Shown: in pieces, positions 44,543 through 53,559 of the stretch
Layout of the letters: each line of letters opens with the position of its first letter
Numbering within the stretch: position 1 is the stretch's first letter
Assembly (NCBI RefSeq): GCF_022921095.1
Contig: NZ_CP095053.1
Location: 972,501-1,036,500, forward strand
Source: Hymenobacter aerilatus
GTDB lineage: Bacteria > Bacteroidota > Bacteroidia > Cytophagales > Hymenobacteraceae
DNA: 64,000 bases
Reading direction: 5' to 3'
Position numbers and translations under genes: made by a program
Notes under the pieces: generated by a model
Told to the model about the DNA's origin: nothing
Databases searched by the model: none
What the model saw: only the letters and a program-made list of their open reading frames with translations

Positions 44543-47500
44543 CTAGAGCTTGGCGTTCAGGCCGAAAGTGATTTGCCGCACCGACGGAATCTGGCCAGCA
44601 TTCACCTGATCGTCCACTTCGGGGTCGATGCCTTTGTATTTGGAGCGGTAAGGGGCAAAAATGAAGGGCTGTTGAATGCTGGTGTACAGGCGCAGCCCAC
44701 TCAGGTGCAGGCGCTGCACCAGGGCCGGTGTGAAGTTGTAGCCGAAGTTGATGTTGCGCACCTTCACAAACGTGCCGTCGAAATACTGGAGGGTAGAGCC
44801 GTAAATGGGTTCTTCCTGGTTCACATTGGGCCGCGGGAAGTCGTTGGTGGGGTTGTTGGGCGTCCAGTAATCGATATCCAGGTTGTTGTAGCGGCCCGCT
44901 AGCCGGTTGTACGCCGTGTGAAACTCGCTGCGTATCATGCTGCCTACCCGCGCATAGACGAAAAACGAAAAGTCAAACCCCTTGAATTCGAAGCGGTTGG
45001 TGATGCCGCCCGACCACTTCGGCACTTGGGAGCCCAGCACCACACGGTCGTTGGCATCGATGCGGCCGTCGCCGTTCTGGTCCTTCACCTTAATCTGGCC
45101 CGGCGCCTGCCCAAAGCCTCTGGCCTGGTCTGCCTCGTCGGTCTGCCAAATACCAATCTTTTCGTAATCGAAGTACGCCGTAATCGGCTTCCCAATAAAG
45201 CGCCCGCTGCCCACGTCATCCACCTTGCCGTTAAACAGTTCCAGAATAGCCTCGCGGTTGCGGGTGAACTGCACGTCCGTCGACCAGCGGAAGCCGCCAG
45301 CAGTATTCAGGTTGACGGTAGAAACCGTGGCTTCGAGGCCGCGGTTGCGGGTGCGGCCCACGTTGCGCAGCACCTGCGTAAAACCGTTGGAAATGGGCAG
45401 CTGGTCGTAGAGCAGCAGGTCGCTGGTATTGGCCTGGTAGGCTTCTAGGGAGCCCGACAGGCGTCCTTTCCACAGGCTGAAATCCAGGCCGATGTTGCCG
45501 GTGGCGGTGGTTTCCCAGCGCAGGTCAGAGTTGCCGAGGCTGCCTACCCGGTAGCCGTAGGCGGGGTTGTTGCCGAAGGCATACGTGGTGCGCGACAACA
45601 GGCTCTGGGTCTGATAGGGGTCGATGCCCGTGTTGCCGATAACGCCGTAGCTACCACGTACTTTCAGCTGATCCAGCCACGACACGTTCTTCAGAAAGGC
45701 CTCGTCGCTGGCATTCCACCCCACCGCTACCGACGGGAAGAAACCGTATTTGTTGTTGGCCCCGAAGCGGGAAGAACCATCGTAGCGACCCGTGAGCGTG
45801 AGCAGGTAGCGGCCCTTAAAGTCGTAGTTCACGCGGCCCATGAAGGACTGCAACGTCCAGGTACGCAGGTCGGTGCCAGGGGTATTGAAGGTGCTGGCCT
45901 GCCCCAGGTTGTAGAACTCCTGCGTTTCAGCTGCCACCCCGTTCACGTCGATGAAGGCCCTTTCGTACCGGTCGCGCTGGATGGAATGCAGGGCCGTAAC
46001 GCCCAGCGTGTGCACGTCCTTGAACGTCTTGTTGTAGGTCAGAATGTTCTCTAGCGTGTAGTTGAAGCGTTGGCCGTACTCGGTGCGGGCAGTGGCCGGG
46101 GCCAGCCGGCGGGCGTTGGTGTTGCTCCCCGTGAAGCTGCCAAACCGCTCGTTGGTGAGGTCGGGGCCGAAGTTGAGACGGTATTGGAGCCCGTTGGTAA
46201 TCTTCCAGTTCGCATAGATGCTGTTGAACAGGCGCATCGTGCGGGTTTCTACAATGTTGGCGCCCGGCACTACCTCGGCCGCGGGGTTGGAGCGCAGGCC
46301 GTCGGGGTAGGTAGGAAAATGAGGTTGCCGTTCTCATCGTAGGGCTTGCCCAGCGGGTTTTCGTTGAGTGCCCCGCCGAAGGGACTAAAGCGTCCCCCTC
46401 CGTACACGGGGCTGTCGTTGCCGTTGTTGAGGCTGTATACCCCCAGGGTAGAAGTACCTACCTGAAAGTGGTCGTTGATCTGGTGGTCGAGGTTGATGCG
46501 GAACGTAAAACGCGTGAAATCAGTGGTTTTCAGAATGCCATTTTCCTTGAAGAAGTTGCCCGAAACGGCAAACTGCGTTTTCTCGCTGCCGCCTCGTACC
46601 CCTACCTGGTGGCTCTGAATGCCTGCCGTGCGCAGCAGCATGGAAGGGTAGTCGATGCTGCGTCCTTGCTCAATTCCTTCCAGCTCCACGGCCGAAAACA
46701 AGCGCTGATCTGCCGCAGCCGGGTTGGAGTCGTCGTAGTTGCCTACGGCCCGGCGCGACTCCCGCTTCATCTCCGCAAACTCTGCTCCGTTCATGATATC
46801 CACCCGGCCTAGTGCCTGCGAAAAGCCGCCGTAGGCATCATAGCTCACCACGGTTTTGCCGGCCGTACCCCGGCGCGTAGTTACCAGCACCACACCATTA
46901 GCCCCACGCGAGCCGTAGATAGCCGTGGCCGACGCATCTTTCAGCACTTCCATAGAGGCAATGTCATTGGGGTTGATGTCGTCGATGCCCGCGGCCAGCG
47001 GAATGCCGTCTACCACGTACAGCGGCTCGTTGCTGGCATTGATGGAGCGCCGCCCCCGAATGCGCACCGTAACGCCCTGACCGGGGCGGCTGCCCGCTTG
47101 CGTTACATCCACGCCGGCAGCCCGTCCTTGCAGCGCCCGACGCGGGTCGGCTATGGGCAACTCGCTGATTTCCCGAGAAGTAACCGAGGAAATAGCGCCC
47201 GTAGTTTGGCTTTTTTTCTGGGTGCCGTAGCCTACCACTACCACATCGTCTAAGGACTTCACATCCTCCTGCAACGTCACGCTGAATTGCCGCCGACTGC
47301 CAATGGCCACGGTTTGCGGCGTGTAGCCAATCGAGCTGACAACCAGCTCGGTAGCGGTAGGAGGGGCTTGTAATGTAAAAGTGCCATCGGGGCCGGTGCT
47401 GGTGCCGGTAGTGGTGCCTTTCACCTGAACTGTAACGCCGGGCAGTGCGGACCCTTTTGCGTCTACAATCTTGCCGCTAATGGTGTTGCCTGGCTGCTGG

Positions 47501-47586
47501 GCTATCAGCCTCGTAGCCGTTGCTAGCAAGAGCAGCAACAAGAAGAGAATAGCCTTGGGAAAGTGGCTGGTATACGGTGTTGCCAT
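44543..47586 (-). pseudogene. SusC/RagA TonB-dependent transporter, frameshifted
   Basis: Two frames together encode a normal SusC of about 1010 aa. The first (47586 to about 46310) holds the signal peptide, carboxypeptidase-like domain (ISGKIVDAKGSALPGVTVQV), DDVVVVGYGTQKKSQTTGAI and the plug (YVVDGIPLAAG, SMEVLKDASATAIYGSRGAN). It ends wrongly at LIFLPTPTACAPTPRPR. The second, in another frame, continues YPDGLRSNPAAEVVPGANIV and runs to the barrel end at 44543. The break lies at about 46305-46312 in TTCCTACCTACCCCG on the coding strand. One extra base (CCCTACCCC) or one extra CCTA unit would restore the frame. It may be a true mutation, a reversible slippage switch, or a sequencing error; the rest of the gene is intact. 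Confidence 0.88.
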
Positions 47587-47704
47587 ATGATAGAGAATAG
47601 GGGTGGGACGGAAAGAATACAGGCAGTAAATGCCCTGAAGCAGGCCGATGATGCGCCCTGAAAGCAGTAAGTACTATAGGAAAAAAAGTAGCTTAAATCG
47701 TTCG

Positions 47705-47718
47705 TGCTAACGTTTGCA
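47705..47718. promoter_or_regulatory. LacI-type operator O1
   Basis: TGCTAACGTTTGCA, a 14-base palindrome with one mismatched pair and the central CG typical of LacI/GalR-family sites. It lies about 120 bases upstream of susC. Confidence 0.65.
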
Positions 47719-47836
47719 GAAATGCAGCGCAAAAGCCGCAATTATGTAGCTAATTATAATGTGGCTGAGAGACTTAGTGGCGGTGGTAAACCTATAGAAA
47801 GGGATTAGTACTTCAAAAAAATAGCGGATTAATCTA

Positions 47837-47850
47837 TGCAAACGTTTTCG
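47837..47850. promoter_or_regulatory. LacI-type operator O2
   Basis: TGCAAACGTTTTCG shares TGCAAACGTT with the reverse complement of O1. It lies 132 bases from O1 (start to start) and 29-71 bases before the apbE start. Confidence 0.65.
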
Positions 47851-47920
47851 TAAAAAGTGAACACAAAAGGCTGGAATTATGCTAAAGGACCGTAGCTTGT
47901 CGGCTGCTTCGTTTCAGCAT

Positions 47921-48925
47921 ATGTTTAGTCGACTTCTACTTGCTGTTATAACATCTCTATGGACGCCAGCGCCGGCCCCGTTGCAAGCGTTTCACTTGCA
48001 CGGCTATGCGCAGGGCACTACCTATGCCCTCACGTACTACGCCGCCGATAGCATAGTGAAGCAGGCTGAAGTGACACAGCAACTGGCCGAAATCGACGCT
48101 TCGTTGTCGCTTTATCAGCCCGGCTCGCTCATCAACCGCTTCAACGCAGCCCCGCGGGGCGTGCGTGCCGACCAGCACCTGCAACGTGTGGTGCGCAAGG
48201 CGCTGGAAGTGTGCCGCGCTACCGATGGCCTGTTTGATGCCACCGTGGAACCGCTGGTACAAGCCTGGGGCTTTGGGCAACAGCCCGCAGCCGGAGCGCC
48301 TACCCCGGCAGCCATCCAGACCCTTTTGCGCAGCGTGGGTTCCGATAAGCTGACGCTGCGCGGCGACTCCCTGCTCAAGCAAGTGCCTACTTTGCACCTC
48401 GACCTCAACGGCATTGCCCAGGGCTACACCGTGGATGTGCTGGCGGCTCTGTTGGAACGCCACGGCATCCGCAATTACGTGGTGGAGCTAGGCGGCGAGC
48501 TGCGGGTGCGCGGCCACCGGCAGCCGGGCGGCGAGACGCTGCGCATCGGCATTGAGCGGCCCGATACCAGTGCGTTTGCCGCGCCGGCCTTGCAGCAGGT
48601 GATTGGCCTAACGGCGGGAGGCGTGACCACCTCCGGCAACTACCGCAAGTTTCGGCGGGTAGGGGAACAGCAGGCGGCGCACCTCATCAACCCCAAAACG
48701 GGCTACCCCTTTCGCAATGAACTGATTAGTGTGACGGTGGTAGCGCCCGACGCCCTCACGGCCGACGCCTATGATAATGCCCTGATGGGCATGGGCCTGG
48801 CGCGCGCCCTCGCGTTTCTGCGGCAAAATCCTGATCTTCAGGCTTATTTTATTTATCAGCGCCCTACCGGCGCCGTGGCCGATACAGCTACTGTAGGCTT
48901 TACCAAACTCCTGCTCCACCCATGA
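47921..48925 (+). CDS. apbE: FAD:protein FMN transferase (ApbE-like)
   Basis: 334 aa from ATG 47921, which starts a clean signal peptide (MFSRLLLAVITSLWTPAPA); ATG 47879 would add 14 residues. ApbE attaches FMN from FAD to Thr/Ser of partner proteins in the periplasm. Motifs: GTTYALTYYA, SLSLYQPGSLINRFN, GLFDATVEPLVQAWGFG, DLNGIAQGYTVDVL, GGELRVRG, GGVTTSGNYRKF, HLINPKTGYPF and TADAYDNALMGMG (metal site). It overlaps the next gene by 4 bases (ATGA), so it is coupled to a Tat-type oxidoreductase and the uxu genes, an unusual partnership. Confidence 0.92.
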   Translation: MFSRLLLAVITSLWTPAPAPLQAFHLHGYAQGTTYALTYYAADSIVKQAEVTQQLAEIDASLSLYQPGSLINRFNAAPRGVRADQHLQRVVRKALEVCRATDGLFDATVEPLVQAWGFGQQPAAGAPTPAAIQTLLRSVGSDKLTLRGDSLLKQVPTLHLDLNGIAQGYTVDVLAALLERHGIRNYVVELGGELRVRGHRQPGGETLRIGIERPDTSAFAAPALQQVIGLTAGGVTTSGNYRKFRRVGEQQAAHLINPKTGYPFRNELISVTVVAPDALTADAYDNALMGMGLARALAFLRQNPDLQAYFIYQRPTGAVADTATVGFTKLLLHP

Positions 48926-50139
48926 CGACCGATTTTCTTCGCCGCGATTTTCTTAAAAAAACCGGCCTGCTGACCAGCGGCTTGCTGCTGCACAACCAGA
49001 TGCTCAGTGCCTTCGCCGCTCCTGCGGCGGCCGGCAAGCTCAAAGTGGGAGTAATTGGCTGCGGCGACCGGGGCACAGGCCTGCTCAAAATCATCAACGA
49101 CCTACCCGACAAGTACGAAGTGACAGCCCTGTGCGACGAGCTGCCCTTCCGCCTCACCAATGCCCTAAAGGTGAAATCGGCCGCCAAAGCCAAAACCTAC
49201 CTCAACTACCGCGCTTTGCTGGACTCGCGCCAGGTGGAGGCCGTTATCATCTGTGTGCCGCTCTACCTGCATTTTGAGGTAGCCAAAGCGGCTTTACTGG
49301 CCGGCAAGCAGGTGTATCTGGAAAAAACCATGACCTACGACATTCCGCAGGCCCTGGAGCTGGTACAGCTGGCCCGGCAACGGCCCCACCAGACGGTGCA
49401 GGTAGGGCACCAGTATCGCTACTCGCCGCTCTACTACAAAGTGAAGGAGATGATAGACAAGGGCTACTTGGGCAAGGTGACGCAGATTGACTGCCGCTGG
49501 GACCGAAACGGCAGCTGGCGCCGCCACGTACCGGAGCCGGAGTTGGAGCGCAAAATCAACTGGCGTATGTACCGCGAGTATTCCGGCGGGCTGGCGGCCG
49601 AGCTGCTTTCCCACCAGATCGACTTTATCAACTGGGCCTTCAACACCCACGTTGATGAGTTGTTTGGCACTGGTGGTATCGACTACTACAAAGACGGCCG
49701 CGAAACCTACGACAACGTGCAGGTGATGGCCCGCTACGCCCAGGAGGGCATGGTTGGCAACTTCGGGGCCACCTGCGGCAACGCCTACGACGGCTACCTG
49801 TTCAAGCTGAAAGGCACCCGCGGCACCATTTCCCTGCTCATCGACGAGGGCGTGTACTACCCTGAAAAGGACACGCTGAAAGAGTACGGCACCGTGGACG
49901 GCGTGACGGGCGCCACCAAAATCACCTGGGACAAAAACGGCGGTATTCCCATCCAGACGGGGCCGCTGAAAGACGGTTCCTGGTACGCGCTCAACGATTT
50001 TCACCGTACGGTGCACGAAAAAAAACTGCCCGATTCCAACGTCTTCACTGGGGCCAAGGTGGCCTGCACAGTGCACATGGCCAACCAAGCCATCTACAAT
50101 CACACCATCGAGCGGTGGCAATCTGAGTACAACGTGTAG
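48922..50139 (+). CDS. Tat-exported Gfo/Idh/MocA oxidoreductase 2
   Basis: 405 aa. The N-terminus FLRRDFLKKTGLLTSGLLL is a twin-arginine signal. The Rossmann motif is VGVIGCGDRGTGLL. The usual EKP motif is EKT here (YLEKTMTYDIPQAL), keeping the catalytic Lys. VGHQYRYSPLYYKVKEMI, WRMYREYSGGLAAELLSHQI then DFINW hold substrate-site residues. It is coupled to apbE by a 4-base overlap and lies before the mannonate genes. It probably oxidises a sugar or uronide in the periplasm, but a GH109-like NAD-dependent glycosidase cannot be excluded. Confidence 0.87.
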   Translation: MTTDFLRRDFLKKTGLLTSGLLLHNQMLSAFAAPAAAGKLKVGVIGCGDRGTGLLKIINDLPDKYEVTALCDELPFRLTNALKVKSAAKAKTYLNYRALLDSRQVEAVIICVPLYLHFEVAKAALLAGKQVYLEKTMTYDIPQALELVQLARQRPHQTVQVGHQYRYSPLYYKVKEMIDKGYLGKVTQIDCRWDRNGSWRRHVPEPELERKINWRMYREYSGGLAAELLSHQIDFINWAFNTHVDELFGTGGIDYYKDGRETYDNVQVMARYAQEGMVGNFGATCGNAYDGYLFKLKGTRGTISLLIDEGVYYPEKDTLKEYGTVDGVTGATKITWDKNGGIPIQTGPLKDGSWYALNDFHRTVHEKKLPDSNVFTGAKVACTVHMANQAIYNHTIERWQSEYNV

Positions 50140-50214
50140 GCCGTGCCGCTGCCCAGAAGCAGGGTGTTTCCGCCGGAATGCCTTTACTTCGGGGCTCACT
50201 TTATCGTTTTTTGC

Positions 50215-51030
50215 ATGACCGATTCGTTTTCCCTGCAGGACAAAGTAATTGTAGTGACCGGTGGTACCGGCATTTTGGGTGAGGCATTTATCAATGGTAT
50301 TGTGGCGGCGGGCGGTGCCGTAGGCATTTTGGGGCGCAATGCCGAGGTGGCCCAGGCCCGCGCCACCACCATTCAGCAGCAAGGGGGTAGGGCCGTGGCT
50401 CTGGTGGCCGATGTGCTGGAAGAAACCGAGCTAGAAGCCGCCCGCCAGCAGGTGCTCGATACGTTTGGGCGGGTAGACGGCCTCGTGAACGGGGCCGGCG
50501 GCAACGCCCCCGACGGTGTGCTGGATCCCGCCGAGGACGTGTTCAAGATGAACCTGGCCGGCATGAAGCGCGTGATGGACCTGAACGTGTGGGGCACTGT
50601 GCTGCCTACCCAGGTGTTTGGGCCGGCGCTGGCCGAGTCGGGCACGGGCAGCATCGTCAATATTTCGTCCATGAACTCCAAGCGGGCCATTACCAAGGTG
50701 CTGGGCTACAACATGGGCAAAGCGGCTGTGGACTGTTACAACCAATGGTTTGCGGTGGAAATGGCCAACCGCTACGGCGACCGGCTGCGCATGAACGCGC
50801 TGGCCCCCGGCTTCTTCCTCACCGAGCAGAACCGCAGCCTGCTCACCAACCCCGACGGCAGCTTCACCGCCCGCGGCGAAAAGGTAATCCGCCAAACGCC
50901 CTTCCAGCGCTTCGGCCACCCCGATGAGCTGCAAGGTGCCCTGGTGTGGCTGCTCAGCGACGCCTCCAAATTCGTGACCGGCTCCATGATTTGCGTGGAC
51001 GGCGGCTTCTCTATTTTTGGCGGCGTGTAA
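50215..51030 (+). CDS. uxuB: SDR family D-mannonate oxidoreductase
   Basis: 271 aa from ATG 50215. A classical short-chain dehydrogenase: VTGGTGILGEAFI (cofactor), NGAGGNAPDGVL, SIVNISSMNSKRAITKVLGY then NMGKAA (Ser, Tyr, Lys), APGFFLTEQNRSLL and SMICVDGGFSIFGG at the end. The long NAPDGVLDPAEDVFKMNLAG segment and the next gene uxuA point to reduction of D-fructuronate to D-mannonate. Note that it is an SDR, not homologous to E. coli UxuB; I use the symbol for function. Confidence 0.82.
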   Translation: MTDSFSLQDKVIVVTGGTGILGEAFINGIVAAGGAVGILGRNAEVAQARATTIQQQGGRAVALVADVLEETELEAARQQVLDTFGRVDGLVNGAGGNAPDGVLDPAEDVFKMNLAGMKRVMDLNVWGTVLPTQVFGPALAESGTGSIVNISSMNSKRAITKVLGYNMGKAAVDCYNQWFAVEMANRYGDRLRMNALAPGFFLTEQNRSLLTNPDGSFTARGEKVIRQTPFQRFGHPDELQGALVWLLSDASKFVTGSMICVDGGFSIFGGV

Positions 51031-51078
51031 AAGAAAACAGCCCGTCTGTCATTTATTTAAATCCCGATATATCTAGTA

Positions 51079-52263
51079 ATGCCCCAACAACCTTACTTTC
51101 TGGAGCAAACCATGCGCTGGTTTGGCCCTTCCGACCCCGTTTCTCTGGCTGATATTCGACAAGCGGGCTGCACAGGCGTAGTCACGGCCTTGCACCACCT
51201 ACCCAACGGCGTGGTGTGGCCGGTGGCCGAAATCCAGCAGCGACAGGCCGAAATTGCGGCAGCGGGCTTAGTGTGGAGTGTGGTGGAAAGCGTGCCGGTG
51301 CACGAGGCCATCAAGACGCAGGCCGCAGGGTATCAGCAGTATATTGAGAAGTATAAGGAGTCGTTGCGCAACCTGGGGGCGTGCGGGATTCGCACCGTTA
51401 CCTACAACTTTATGCCGGTGCTCGACTGGACGCGCACCGACCTGAGCTACCCCATGCCTGACGGCTCGCGTGCCCTGCGCTTCGAGCGGGCGGCGTTTGT
51501 GGCCTTCGATACCTTGCTGCTAAAGCGCCAAGGCGCCGAGCACGACTATACGGCTGAGGAGCTGGAAGCCGCCCGGCAGCGCCTGGCGGGCATGAGCGAA
51601 GCCGAGCAACTGCAATTGCAGCGCAACATCATTGCAGGCCTACCCGGCAGCGAGGAAAGCTTCACCCTGGCCCAATTTCAACAGGCGCTGGATGCCTACC
51701 AGGGTATTGATGCGGCGCGGCTACGGCAGCACCTCATCCACTTTCTGAGCGAAGTAGCGCCGGTGGCCGAAGAAGCCGGCGTGCGCCTCGTTATTCATCC
51801 CGACGACCCGCCGTATGCCATCTTAGGCTTGCCGCGAGTGGTGAGCACCGCCGCGGATGTAGCCGCGCTGTTTGCCGCCGTGCCCTCGCCCAGCAACGGC
51901 CTGTGTTTCTGCACCGGTTCGTTCGGCGTCATCCCCGAAAACGACCTGCCCGCCATGGTGCGCCAGTTCGCCGACCGCATCCACTTCATTCACCTGCGCA
52001 GCACCCGCCGCAACGCTGCCGGCGACTTCTATGAGGATAACCACCTGGAAGGCGACGTGGACATGTATCAGGTGATGAAGGAGTTGGTGGAAACCATGCA
52101 GCAGCGTGGGGTTACGCTCCCCATGCGCCCCGACCACGGCCACCAGATGCTCGACGACCTCACCAAAAAGACCAACCCCGGCTACTCCGCCATCGGCCGC
52201 CTCCGCGGCCTAGCCGAATTACGCGGCTTGGAGTTAGGGATTCAGCGGGGGAGAGTAGGGTAG
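51079..52263 (+). CDS. uxuA: mannonate dehydratase UxuA
   Basis: 394 aa. UxuA removes water from D-mannonate to give 2-keto-3-deoxygluconate. Motifs: [92 protein letters not shown] and [12 protein letters not shown] (metal and substrate ligands). It follows uxuB by 48 bases and ends the plus-strand set. KDG kinase and aldolase genes are not in the window. Confidence 0.95.
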   Translation: MPQQPYFLEQTMRWFGPSDPVSLADIRQAGCTGVVTALHHLPNGVVWPVAEIQQRQAEIAAAGLVWSVVESVPVHEAIKTQAAGYQQYIEKYKESLRNLGACGIRTVTYNFMPVLDWTRTDLSYPMPDGSRALRFERAAFVAFDTLLLKRQGAEHDYTAEELEAARQRLAGMSEAEQLQLQRNIIAGLPGSEESFTLAQFQQALDAYQGIDAARLRQHLIHFLSEVAPVAEEAGVRLVIHPDDPPYAILGLPRVVSTAADVAALFAAVPSPSNGLCFCTGSFGVIPENDLPAMVRQFADRIHFIHLRSTRRNAAGDFYEDNHLEGDVDMYQVMKELVETMQQRGVTLPMRPDHGHQMLDDLTKKTNPGYSAIGRLRGLAELRGLELGIQRGRVG

Positions 52264-52328
52264 GGGGGTGTGAGGGTAGGAAATAGGGAGTAGGGTGTGA
52301 GGGCAAGTGGGTATAAGGGTAAGAAGTG

Positions 52329-52430
52329 TGTCATCCTGAGCGCAGCGAAGGACCTTATCACAATAGAACGACGAGCGTGACAACGACTTGTTCCAACGTG
52401 ATAAGGTCCTTCGCTGCGCTCAGGATGACA
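52329..52430. repeat. REP-like hairpin element, copy 7
   Basis: TGTCATCCTGAGCGCAGCGA with AGGACCTTATCACAATAG, loop with ACGACGAGCGTGACAACGAC, and right arm ACGTGATAAGGTCCTTCGCT then GCGCTCAGGATGACA. A remnant of another right arm (CCTTCGCTACACTCAAGATG then ACAC) lies at 52494-52517. Confidence 0.92.
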
Positions 52431-52528
52431 CCCTTTCTATGATGGCAGCCTTTCTAGACAGCTACTTTCTCGGTGCCTACCAGTCCCCACGCCCCTTCGC
52501 TACACTCAAGATGACACACTTCCTACCC

Positions 52529-53359
52529 TCATTTCTCTCCTACCAACCGCGTTTCCAGCGGCGCGAGCGTTACCAAGCCTTGCTTGTACAGGCTGCCCAA
52601 CGCTTTTTTGAATACTTTCTTGCTCATGCCCAGGCGGCGGTAAATGTCGTCTGGCTCGCTTTTGTCGCCGAGGGGGATAGAGCCAGTTTTGCGGAGGGCA
52701 GCCAGCAGGTCGTCGGCGGCGGCCAGGGCTTCGTCGTAGCCGGGGCGCTGAATGGTGAGGTCGAGCTTGCCGTCGGGGCGCACTTGGCGCACGTAGCCGG
52801 TGTGCACATCGCCCAGGCGTAGGGGCTTGAAGACTTCGTTGTGGTAGAGCAGGCCCTGGTGGGTGCCGTCTACAATGGCTTTGTAACCCAGGTCAGTTTC
52901 GTCGGCAATGAGCAGCTCGGCGGTGTCGCCGGCCTTGCCGGGGTAGGGCTGGTCACTCAGAAACCATTCCCACTTAGCCGAGGCCACGATGCGGTCGGTG
53001 GTTTCATCGAGGTAGACAAATACCGTGGCCCGGTCGCCGGGGCGCAGAGTGCGGCGCAGGTTGCTATGCGGAATCAGTAGGTCTTTCTCCAAGCCCCAGT
53101 CCAGGAAGGCGCCTACCCCCGACACATCGCGCACAGTGAGGGTAGCAAACTGACCTACCAGCGCGTAGGGCTCCAGATTGGTGGCAATGAGGCGGTCTTC
53201 GGAGTCGCGGTACACAAACACGCGCACCGTGTCGCCTACCCTGGTACCGTCTGGTATGTACTTGGCGGGCAGCAGAATATCGCCGTCGTCAGAAATCAGG
53301 TACATGCCGAAATCAACTTCGCGGGCTACTTCGAGTTCGTTATAATCACCTAAAAGCAT
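52529..53359 (-). CDS. CvfB-like S1 RNA-binding protein
   Basis: 276 aa. Three S1-like domains followed by a winged-helix end, the CvfB architecture. Residues 1-65 form the first S1-like unit (MLLGDYNELEVAREVDFGMY), the next contains VSGVGAFLDWGLEKDLLIPH, the third HTGYVRQVRPDGKLDLTIQR, and the C-terminus IYRRLGMSKKVFKKALGSLY is the winged helix. CvfB proteins bind RNA and affect virulence or gene expression in Firmicutes; the role in Bacteroidota is unknown. Confidence 0.9.
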   Translation of the reverse strand: MLLGDYNELEVAREVDFGMYLISDDGDILLPAKYIPDGTRVGDTVRVFVYRDSEDRLIATNLEPYALVGQFATLTVRDVSGVGAFLDWGLEKDLLIPHSNLRRTLRPGDRATVFVYLDETTDRIVASAKWEWFLSDQPYPGKAGDTAELLIADETDLGYKAIVDGTHQGLLYHNEVFKPLRLGDVHTGYVRQVRPDGKLDLTIQRPGYDEALAAADDLLAALRKTGSIPLGDKSEPDDIYRRLGMSKKVFKKALGSLYKQGLVTLAPLETRLVGEK

Positions 53360-53559
53360 CAGGTCTCAAGTAAAAAGTAAGAATGAGAAAGGCGGAAGGC
53401 CTTTCTAGGACAGCAGTGACCAACTGGTATACGGAGTTTTTCTCTGTGTTGCGCAATGCTTCTGGGAGCGAACGAGCATAATACACCGTCGGAAATAGCC
53501 GCCGCGCTAGCAAGCAAAGGTCAATTCTTAATTCTTAATTCTCAATTTTTAATTGAAAG

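Noticed and set aside
44543..47586. Programmed frameshift producing SusC
   Set aside because: No slippery heptamer or downstream pseudoknot is evident at the break, and SusC proteins are not known to use recoding; mutation, slippage or error is simpler.
50143..50214. GTG start upstream for the UxuB-like gene
   Set aside because: It starts 3 bases after the previous stop and adds residues without SDR similarity; ATG 50215 fits the family start.
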